Assembly (NCBI GenBank): GCA_040387035.1
Contig: JAZKEN010000097.1
Span: forward strand, 1-10,731
Origin: Methylotenera_A sp040387035
GTDB taxonomy: Bacteria > Pseudomonadota > Gammaproteobacteria > Burkholderiales > Methylophilaceae
Reading direction: 5' to 3'
Length of the DNA stretch: 10,731 nucleotides
Positions within the stretch are counted from its first letter, which is position 1. Each line of letters begins with the position of its first letter. The position numbers and the translations under genes were made by a program. Positions 1 to 6,047 of this stretch are shown piece after piece. A model generated the notes under the pieces. That model was not told the origin of the DNA. It did not search any database and worked only from the letters and a program-made list of their open reading frames with translations.

Positions 1-41
1 GCAACTAAACCTAAAGCTAGTTTAATTGTGTTGAATTTCAT
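1..41 (-). CDS. 5' end of a minus-strand gene, probable exported protein (partial)
   Basis: Reading the minus strand, an ATG at 41-39 opens a frame that runs off the left edge and encodes MKFNTIKLALGLV. A GGAG Shine-Dalgarno element (bases 51-48 on the minus strand) stands 6 nt ahead of the ATG, good spacing for a real start. A short basic start followed by a hydrophobic run is what the beginning of a signal peptide looks like, so an exported or outer-membrane protein is likely. Only 13 codons are visible, so the family cannot be named. It is divergent from pip and shares the 306-bp gap with it. Confidence 0.6.
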   Translation of the reverse strand, partial: MKFNTIKLALGLV

Positions 42-256
42 TTTTATCTCCAAAGTTATATTACTAAGGGTTATTAAAAATAAACTCAAATTTTGTTACT
101 TTGGTTACAACTTGCACTACAATTTTTATGTCTTACCAATTTATTGCAAGCTGTAGGTAACAAATTTAAGTCTACTTATCGCCGCTTTTTACTGCGCGAA
201 CTGCAATATAAAACAAGTAAATTTTAATTGCAACACTTTAGTTACAATTTATTAAC

Positions 257-282
257 AAATGTTCCATTTTTTTTGAACATTT
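257..282. repeat. 8-bp inverted repeat upstream of pip
   Basis: AAATGTTC (257-264) and GAACATTT (275-282) are exact reverse complements separated by 10 nt of mostly T. The dyad ends one base before the proposed -35 box of pip, so it could be an operator. A rho-independent terminator is less likely because the stem is AT-rich and no plus-strand gene ends upstream. Confidence 0.4.
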
Positions 283-283
283 T

Positions 284-311
284 TTTACATTTTTATTGTT
301 ATATGTAAAAT
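284..311 (+). promoter_or_regulatory. candidate sigma70 promoter for pip
   Basis: TTTACA (284-289) and TAAAAT (306-311) each match the sigma70 consensus at five of six positions with a 16-nt spacer. Transcription would begin near base 318, giving a leader of about 30 nt before the pip ATG. The surrounding sequence is very AT-rich, so a chance match is possible. Confidence 0.4.
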
Positions 312-347
312 ATTCAATAAAATCAATTAGAAAGAACATTTACATCA

Positions 348-1346
348 ATGACTGAATCTCCTTACAATTTGTATCCAGAACTCGAACCATTTAACAAAAG
401 CTGGCTAAATGTGGACCATATCCATCAAATATACTTTGAAGAGTGTGGTAATCCAGCTGGCAGGCCCGTAGTATTTTTGCATGGTGGACCAGGTAGCGGC
501 TGTAACCCGACGCAAAGGCGATTTTTTGACCCCGCCCATTACCGGATTGTGCTGTTTGACCAGCGCGGCTGTGGCAGAAGTAAACCGCAGGGAGAGGTTG
601 AAGCCAATACGACAGACGCTTTAGTAGAAGACATTGAAGCGCTTAGATTGCATTTACAGATTGATAAATGGCATGTGTTTGGCGGCTCCTGGGGCAGCAC
701 ATTAGCCATAGCTTACGCACTGAAGTATTCTGCCCGGATTATCTCGCTAACATTACGCGGTATTTTCTTGAGCCGCCCGGCAGAGTTACAATGGTTTTTA
801 GGTGATGTGCAGCATTTTTACCCGGAAGTCTGGCATAAGCTGGTTCAATATTTAGCGCCCAGCAAACAAAACGACGTATTGAACGCGTATGCAGAACTGA
901 TTTTTGATGAGGATTTAGCGATTAGCAGTGAGGCGGCTGTGCAATGGAATGCATTTGAAAATGCGATTATGCGCCTTAAGCCCATGGATAGCAGCGCAAA
1001 GCCTGCCAGTGAAGAAACTAGCCCGGCTAAAACGCCTGCCGATATCCAAAATGAACGCATTACCGAAGTTGCACGTGCGCGCGTGCAGATACACTATATA
1101 AAGCATCAGTGTTTTGTGGATGGCGAAGCCTTACTAAGGCAAGCCGCGAAACTTGCAAATATCCCAACGATAATTGTGCAAGGGCGTTATGATATGGTGT
1201 GCCCTCCGCAAACCGCTTGGGCCTTGCATCAAGTCATGCCGCATGCGCAATTTAACATGGTGGCCGATGCAGGACATTCGGCAATGGAGCCAGGTGTGAC
1301 CAGCGCATTAGTCGCTGCGACTGAAAGTTTTAAATCGCTGACATAA
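348..1346 (+). CDS. pip: proline iminopeptidase (alpha/beta hydrolase, peptidase S33)
   Basis: The 332-residue product is a cytoplasmic aminopeptidase expected to release N-terminal proline from peptides. The fold and active site are clear: the oxyanion motif HGGPGSGC at 45-52, DQRGCGRS at 71-78, the nucleophile elbow GGSWGS with Ser114, the acid Asp282 in GRYDMVCP, and the catalytic His310 in DAGHSAMEPG. Family members are usually about 310-320 residues. The extra length here is a Ser/Ala/Pro/Glu-rich stretch at about 213-235 between the cap helices, where the family normally continues directly. The ribosome binding site is weak (AAAGAA about 12 nt upstream), but the N-terminus YPELEPFNKSWLNV matches the family start. 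It leads a probable three-gene operon, with 22 nt before the next gene. Confidence 0.93.
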   Translation: MTESPYNLYPELEPFNKSWLNVDHIHQIYFEECGNPAGRPVVFLHGGPGSGCNPTQRRFFDPAHYRIVLFDQRGCGRSKPQGEVEANTTDALVEDIEALRLHLQIDKWHVFGGSWGSTLAIAYALKYSARIISLTLRGIFLSRPAELQWFLGDVQHFYPEVWHKLVQYLAPSKQNDVLNAYAELIFDEDLAISSEAAVQWNAFENAIMRLKPMDSSAKPASEETSPAKTPADIQNERITEVARARVQIHYIKHQCFVDGEALLRQAAKLANIPTIIVQGRYDMVCPPQTAWALHQVMPHAQFNMVADAGHSAMEPGVTSALVAATESFKSLT

Positions 1347-1368
1347 CTTAAATTTAAAAGAGTGAAAT

Positions 1369-2694
1369 TTGGCTAAACCTTTACCGCAAGAAGCTACGAC
1401 AGCAAAAGCAGGTGCTGCTGATAGCAAATTATCGGCAATGAAAAATCTGGCGCATCACCCGGCTTTTTCAAAGCCGCTTGCGGCCTATGCGCACCATGAG
1501 TATGCAACACCTTTGTTTGTGATGCGCCAAACCTTGAACGGCTTTGCCCGGCACAATATATTAAGCTTGTCCGCGTCGTTATCTTTTTACGCGCTATTTG
1601 CCCTGATTCCGCTGATACTGCTGATCTTCTTTTTGCTGAGCCACCTGGTTTTTTCATCCGATTACGCCATTGTGAAGCTGGCGATTCTGACCGGTAACCT
1701 GGTGCCTGAATTTAGCAATAAAATCATGGTTGAAGTTTACAGCGCAACGCAAACCAAGGCGGCCTGGGGGGCGCTGGGCGTATTCGTGCTGCTGTGGACC
1801 ATTACCCCTCTGGCAGCCAGCATGCGCTCGGCCTTTTATACCATCGCATCAATGGTAGAGGCGCCCTCCTACTTTAAGCGCAAACTTGAAGACGTGTTAT
1901 CGGTGCTGGGCATTTTGCTGCTTTTTTTCTTATTTACTTCTGCCGGTTTTGTAATTGAGCAGGTTATCCGCTTTTTAGCGCGCCACATGCCTATACTAGA
2001 AATCAATTTAGTAGGCTCAATCAGCACCTTGTTATTAACCACTTTATTAATTGCGGTTTTTTACAAAATATTCTTTCCCATGCGCGTTGCATATAAACAC
2101 CTGTTTTTGGGTGCCAGCTTAACCGCGCTGCTGTGGCTATTAATGCGGCCTGCCTTTGGTTTATTTTTATCGCTTAACGAAAACTACGGCGCGATTTTTG
2201 GCAGTATGAAAGCCATGTTTGTATCGATCACCTGGTTATACCTGAATTTTGCCGTATTTTTATTAGGCTCTGAGTTGATTGCGACTTTGCGCAAAAAAGA
2301 CGTATTGCTGCTAAAAGGCTTGTTTAACGGTGCGCCCAATAAAGCGAACTATATTGACACCTTAATGAGCCGTTACGGCCTGACCTTAAAACAAGATGAG
2401 ACGATTTTTGAGCGCGGCAATACTGAGCGCAACTTATATTACATCGTAGAAGGTAGCATTCAGCTGATACAAAATGGTACGGTAATGCGTGAGTTAAATG
2501 CAGGCGATTATTTTGGCGAAATGGCCATGTTAAGCGAAAAACCAGCGGCTGCCGACGCCATCGTGTCATCAACAGAAGCACGCGTCATTGTGATTGATGC
2601 GGCCAGTATCGATGCCATGCTATCGGATGAACCAAGAGTTGCCATGCAATTATTAAAACGCATGGCGACTCGATTACAACAAAGTTTTAGTTAA
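1369..2694 (+). CDS. YihY/BrkB-family inner-membrane protein fused to a cyclic-nucleotide-binding-like domain
   Basis: The 441-residue protein has two parts. Residues about 50-310 form a BrkB/YihY membrane domain with six hydrophobic segments (about 66-92, 132-152, 176-200, 212-234, 245-265, 280-303); the family marker SASLSFYALFALIPL opens it at 68-82. Residues about 340-440 are a cNMP-binding beta barrel (IFERGNTERNLYYIVEG, GDYFGEMAMLSEKP) that ends in a helix like the CRP C-helix. The start is a TTG at 1369, preceded by AAAAGAG; the first in-frame ATG at 1438 lacks a good ribosome binding site. The phosphate-binding arginine usually found in the PRSA motif of cNMP domains is missing here (PAAADA, 392-397), so ordinary cAMP or cGMP binding is doubtful. 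The role of the BrkB family is not well established; the old RNase BN assignment is wrong. It lies 22 nt after pip and 11 nt before the TPR gene. Confidence 0.85.
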   Translation: MAKPLPQEATTAKAGAADSKLSAMKNLAHHPAFSKPLAAYAHHEYATPLFVMRQTLNGFARHNILSLSASLSFYALFALIPLILLIFFLLSHLVFSSDYAIVKLAILTGNLVPEFSNKIMVEVYSATQTKAAWGALGVFVLLWTITPLAASMRSAFYTIASMVEAPSYFKRKLEDVLSVLGILLLFFLFTSAGFVIEQVIRFLARHMPILEINLVGSISTLLLTTLLIAVFYKIFFPMRVAYKHLFLGASLTALLWLLMRPAFGLFLSLNENYGAIFGSMKAMFVSITWLYLNFAVFLLGSELIATLRKKDVLLLKGLFNGAPNKANYIDTLMSRYGLTLKQDETIFERGNTERNLYYIVEGSIQLIQNGTVMRELNAGDYFGEMAMLSEKPAAADAIVSSTEARVIVIDAASIDAMLSDEPRVAMQLLKRMATRLQQSFS

Positions 2695-2705
2695 AAATAA
2701 AAAGT

Positions 2706-4238
2706 ATGGCGAATTCAAGCTTAGCACAACCCAAACCACAAGATATGCAGCAACTGATTGGCTTATTAAACAGCGGCCAACTACCGCAGGCAGAAAGCCT
2801 GGCTAAAAGCTTGGTTGGCAAGCATGCCAATGCTTTTATCCTGCACCATATATTAAGCCTGGCTTTAGACGGCCAGCAAAAGTTTGCCGAAGCGGTGCTG
2901 AGTTATAAAAACGCGCTCAAATTACAACCGAACACGCCCGACTTGTGGTTTAACCTGGGCATCGCACAAACACATACCCAGCAATTAGACGATGCTGCTG
3001 GTAGTTATCAAAAAGCCATCCAGCTAAAACCCGATTTTTTTGAAGCCTATGGCAATTTAGGCACGGTATTGCAAGCCCAAGGCAAACTGATTGCCGCGAT
3101 CGAAAGCTACAAAAAGGGCTTGAAGATCAACCCGCAAGACGCGCGCGCCTATTTTAATCTGGGCACCGCTTTGCGTGACAATGGCGCATTGGCAGATGCG
3201 ATTAATAGCTACCAAAAAGCCATTGCGTTATTCCCCAACTATACGGATGCACATAATAACCTGGGCGAAACATGGCGCGACAGCGGCGATATGCAGGCAG
3301 CGGTTAGCAGCTACCAGGCAGCATTGTCATTGAACCCAAACCACGCACAAGCCAACTACAATATGGCGGAATTCTTGGTACTGGCCAAGCAATATACGCA
3401 GGCAATCCCCTATTTTGAGGCATCACAATTAGAAGACTGGCAAGAGAAGTGCCTGTATTGCCTGTATAAAGCAGAAGACTTTGACGCTTTTAAAATGCGC
3501 AGGGATGCGCTTATCGCGGCCATGCCACGCAGTCAACACTGCTCACCGTTTTTAGCCACTTTATCCACCCATTACAGCATCAATTTCGCTACGCCAGACC
3601 CTTACCAGTTTTGCGCAAATGGCCTGGATTTTGTGTATCGCCAATCCATACCTGAATTGACTGATGGCACGCTGCTGGCAGAGTTGCTGCATGACATCCA
3701 TACCGCCGACATTGCCGAGCGCAAGCAAGGCCGCTTGACCAATGGCCAGCAATCGGCAGGCAATTTGTTCAAGCGCAGTGAGCGCTCATTTCAAACCTTG
3801 GCAGGTTTGATCAAGCAACAGTTTTTGGCTTATAAACAAACGTTTGCAGGTGCAGATTGCGCATTGATCCAGGCGTTTCCGGATGAGCTGGAATTTACTA
3901 GCTCCTGGTATGTAAAAATGCAGCAGGGTGGGCATTTGAATGCACATATCCATGAGATAGGCTGGATTAGCGGTGCCGTTTATTTAGCCATGCCGCAAAG
4001 CAAGGGCTTGGAAGGTGCTTTTGAATACGGCACACATGGCGATGATTACCCCATCAGGCCGCCGCACACGGGGGCGCAATTCCCCACCGCGCAAATCATG
4101 CCCAACGTTGGGGACATCGTATTATTCCCCTCTTCACTTTTTCACCGCACCATTCCTTTTAGCAGTGCGGATAGCCGCATCTGCATTGCATTTGATTTAA
4201 AACCAAGCGCTAAAATAAATCTTAAAAATAGTTATTAA
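2706..4238 (+). CDS. TPR-repeat protein with C-terminal 2OG-Fe(II) oxygenase-like domain
   Basis: The 510-residue product begins with a TPR superhelix: one degenerate repeat at about 13-42, then regular 34-residue repeats from about 44 to 240, showing the typical A-x-x-x-Y-x-x-A-L-x-x-x-P pattern (for example residues 96-109 and 164-177). After a linker of about 130 residues, 395-498 resembles the putative 2OG-Fe(II) oxygenase family PF13759: SSWYVKMQQGGHLNAHIHE, SGAVYL, GDIVLFPSSLFHRTIPF and RICIAF. Likely iron ligands are His414 or His416 with distal His480; Arg491, 11 residues further on, fits the 2-oxoglutarate anchor. The proximal motif reads H-x-H-E, not the classical H-x-D, so the ligand assignment is uncertain. 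Its substrate is unknown; TPRs suggest a protein partner. There is no signal peptide. It is probably co-transcribed with the BrkB gene, whose stop lies 11 nt upstream. Confidence 0.82.
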   Translation: MANSSLAQPKPQDMQQLIGLLNSGQLPQAESLAKSLVGKHANAFILHHILSLALDGQQKFAEAVLSYKNALKLQPNTPDLWFNLGIAQTHTQQLDDAAGSYQKAIQLKPDFFEAYGNLGTVLQAQGKLIAAIESYKKGLKINPQDARAYFNLGTALRDNGALADAINSYQKAIALFPNYTDAHNNLGETWRDSGDMQAAVSSYQAALSLNPNHAQANYNMAEFLVLAKQYTQAIPYFEASQLEDWQEKCLYCLYKAEDFDAFKMRRDALIAAMPRSQHCSPFLATLSTHYSINFATPDPYQFCANGLDFVYRQSIPELTDGTLLAELLHDIHTADIAERKQGRLTNGQQSAGNLFKRSERSFQTLAGLIKQQFLAYKQTFAGADCALIQAFPDELEFTSSWYVKMQQGGHLNAHIHEIGWISGAVYLAMPQSKGLEGAFEYGTHGDDYPIRPPHTGAQFPTAQIMPNVGDIVLFPSSLFHRTIPFSSADSRICIAFDLKPSAKINLKNSY

Positions 4239-4511
4239 TTGTCATCGTAGTATGTCAAAATTATTTACTTAGTTGACGAAGTATTGACTGGCACACTTCT
4301 AAGACAAACAACAAAAACGTCCAACTATAAAACTGTAACTTTGCATCTACACAATAATTTCAAGCAACTGTTTGATTTTTAAATGGTTATTGGCAATTTG
4401 TAACTGGTAGCGAGTTGATTTTATATCCTGTCAACAATAACAAATGTTGGCTTAAATATTGCTATTTACTTTTAAAGTGAGTAGCAAACGCTCTCATTAA
4501 GGTAGTTAACA
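4239..4511. other. intergenic region upstream of rpfG
   Basis: No gene is visible in these 273 bp. The best promoter candidate I can find is TTGTAA (4398-4403) with TTATAT (4421-4426), spacer 17, which is weak. TTGAC or its complement GTCAA occurs four times (4254-4258, 4273-4277, 4284-4288, 4430-4434). The 12-mer AAATGTTGGCTT (4442-4453) recurs exactly in the rpfF/FadL intergenic region. I see no convincing terminator after the TPR gene, so read-through into rpfG cannot be excluded. Confidence 0.45.
4476..4498 (+). promoter_or_regulatory. hairpin in the rpfG leader next to the ribosome binding site
   Basis: Bases 4476-4485 (AGTGAGTAGC) can pair with 4490-4498 (GCTCTCATT) around an AAAC tetraloop: nine pairs including one G-U, with T4482 bulged. 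The stem ends directly at AAGG (4499-4502), the Shine-Dalgarno of rpfG, 9 nt before its ATG. Its position would allow an effect on translation start, but no ligand or protein is indicated. Confidence 0.4.
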
Positions 4512-5582
4512 ATGAATAATGGAAAAATGTTTGATGATTGCTCGGTACTAATTGTAGACGATCAATCAACGAGTAGAACGATTCTTTCGCATGTGGTTAA
4601 AAATATTAACCCAACGATTAAAATTATTGAAAAGCATAACCCGGAACAAGCCTTGGAATGGGCAACCCAGCATACAGCTGATTTAGTGTTTGTGGATTAT
4701 GTGATGCCGGAAATGAACGGCGGGGATTTTATAAGATTGCTAAAAACGTTGCCTAAATATGAAGCGGTTCCCGTGGTGATGATCACCATTAAAAAGGACG
4801 CGGAAACACGTTATGAGGCGCTGGATGCGGGCGTGGCTGATTTTATTAGCAAACCGGTCGATGTGCATGAGTGCATGGCGCGCACCCGCAATTTATTAAC
4901 CATGCGCCAGCAGCATATGGCTTTGCAAAACAAAAGCATGTTGCTAGAAAGCTTGGTAAAGGCAGCCACTGTTGAGATTAGGGCGCGTGAAAGAGAAACG
5001 CTGATGCGCTTGGCCAGGGCAGGCGAGCACAAGGATTACGATACGGCTTTGCATTTACAGCGCATGTCGCTTTACAGCAGGGCGTTAGCAGAAGCCATTG
5101 GCCTAAGCGAAGACGAAGCAGAGATAATCGAGCTGTCATCGCCCCTGCATGATATTGGTAAGATTGGTATTCCGGATAGCATCTTGTTAAAAAGAGGCCC
5201 GCTGGATGAAGAAGAACTGAAAACCATGCGTAAACATCCGCGGATTGGCTACGAAATATTGGAAAACAGCCCTTCTAAATATTTGCAAAAAGGCGGCGAA
5301 ATCGCACTGGCGCATCATGAGCGTTACGACGGCACTGGTTATCCCTACGCGCTTAAAGGTAACGACATTCCACTGGCGGCAAGGATTGTGGCGATTGCCG
5401 ATGTGTTTGATGCACTCACGAGCATTCGTCCTTACAAAGCGGCCTGGACTGTCGATCAGGCATTTGAATATATTGAAAATGAAAGCGGCAAGCATTTTGA
5501 CCCGGAACTGGTAACAGCGATGATTTCTATTCGCGGCAAAATAGAAAAAATTCTAGCTGAACACGCAACAGCGATTCATTAA
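4512..5582 (+). CDS. rpfG: RpfG-type response regulator, receiver plus HD-GYP c-di-GMP phosphodiesterase
   Basis: The 356-residue cytoplasmic protein carries an N-terminal receiver (about 10-130) with acidic pair Asp16/Asp17, phosphoacceptor Asp62, Thr92 and Lys114. After a helical linker, an HD-GYP domain fills about 165-350. The metal-binding and signature residues look intact: Glu172, His181, His213-Asp214 in LHDIGKIGIPD, His242, His268-His269 and GYP (276-278) in HHERYDGTGYP, and Asp297 in ADVFDALTSIRPYK. It should therefore be an active c-di-GMP phosphodiesterase, turned on by phosphotransfer from RpfC. Size and domain order match Xanthomonas RpfG (about 378 residues). The start has AAGG 9 nt upstream; a second in-frame ATG at 4527 is less well placed. 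It leads the rpfG-receiver-rpfC run, with 22 nt before the next gene. Confidence 0.93.
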   Translation: MNNGKMFDDCSVLIVDDQSTSRTILSHVVKNINPTIKIIEKHNPEQALEWATQHTADLVFVDYVMPEMNGGDFIRLLKTLPKYEAVPVVMITIKKDAETRYEALDAGVADFISKPVDVHECMARTRNLLTMRQQHMALQNKSMLLESLVKAATVEIRARERETLMRLARAGEHKDYDTALHLQRMSLYSRALAEAIGLSEDEAEIIELSSPLHDIGKIGIPDSILLKRGPLDEEELKTMRKHPRIGYEILENSPSKYLQKGGEIALAHHERYDGTGYPYALKGNDIPLAARIVAIADVFDALTSIRPYKAAWTVDQAFEYIENESGKHFDPELVTAMISIRGKIEKILAEHATAIH

Positions 5583-5604
5583 CCAGACAAAGCTATTAAC
5601 AAAC

Positions 5605-6045
5605 ATGAGTATTAGTAACATTAGAAGCGCAACCAATTTTAAACAAACCGCATTGCTGATCGACGATCAACCGACAGTGCTGGACATACATGCGGCTATT
5701 TTAAAATCGCTTAAAATGAATTTGAAAATTGTGACCATGACCAACCCGGTTGATGCACTGGAATGGATGCAGAACAAGCAGGTTGATTTGATTATTACCG
5801 ATTTTCGCATGCATCAAATGGATGGCATGCAGTTTGTGCAAGCGATTAAAAATACCAGCAATGTATTAACAAGGTCCATTATCGTGGTGACGGTATTAAA
5901 AGAAGTGAATATTCACCAGGAATTATTGGCTGCTGGCGCATCGGCTTGTTTAACCAAACCAGTGCAGACACAAGAGCTTGCCAAAATTGCTAGACAACTA
6001 CTGGAACAAAGTAAAGAATATTACAGTCAGGGCTTGATTACATAA
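5605..6045 (+). CDS. stand-alone receiver (CheY-like) protein between rpfG and rpfC
   Basis: This 146-residue protein is a single receiver domain (about 14-135) with no output domain. All phosphorylation residues are present: Asp20/Asp21, phosphoacceptor Asp66 in ITDFRMHQMDG, Thr96 and Lys118 in LTKPV. It resembles the receiver of the adjacent RpfG: both carry DDQ instead of DDE/DDN, the N-P-x-x-A-L-E-W motif (47-54 here, 43-50 in RpfG) and similar spacing, so origin by local duplication is plausible. No clear Shine-Dalgarno precedes the ATG, and its stop lies only 2 nt before the rpfC start, which suggests translational coupling. It could act as a phosphate sink, an alternative target of RpfC, or a phospho-dependent partner of another protein. 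The same position in the X. campestris operon is held by the unrelated membrane protein RpfH. Confidence 0.9.
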   Translation: MSISNIRSATNFKQTALLIDDQPTVLDIHAAILKSLKMNLKIVTMTNPVDALEWMQNKQVDLIITDFRMHQMDGMQFVQAIKNTSNVLTRSIIVVTVLKEVNIHQELLAAGASACLTKPVQTQELAKIARQLLEQSKEYYSQGLIT

Positions 6046-6047
6046 AT

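Larger units (their letters stand above)
42..347. other. AT-rich divergent intergenic region
   Basis: No credible gene lies in this stretch, which separates two divergent starts. It holds a near-exact direct repeat (ACTTTGGTTACAA at 98-110, ACTTTAGTTACAA at 235-247), an inverted pair TTTGTTAC (92-99) / GTAACAAA (157-164), and a perfect 8-bp dyad just upstream of the proposed pip promoter. These may be regulator sites, but the AT-rich composition makes short chance repeats common. Confidence 0.5.

Noticed and set aside
4015..4200. 61-codon plus-strand open frame
   Set aside because: It overlaps the oxygenase-like domain of the TPR gene in another frame and shows no coding features of its own.
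4289..4304. TGGCAC resembling half of a sigma54 promoter
   Set aside because: The expected TTGC element is absent at the right spacing (TAAG is found instead).
4239..4511. c-di-GMP riboswitch in the rpfG leader
   Set aside because: The hairpin at 4476-4498 has an AAAC loop, but the conserved GEMM core sequences and second stem are not present.
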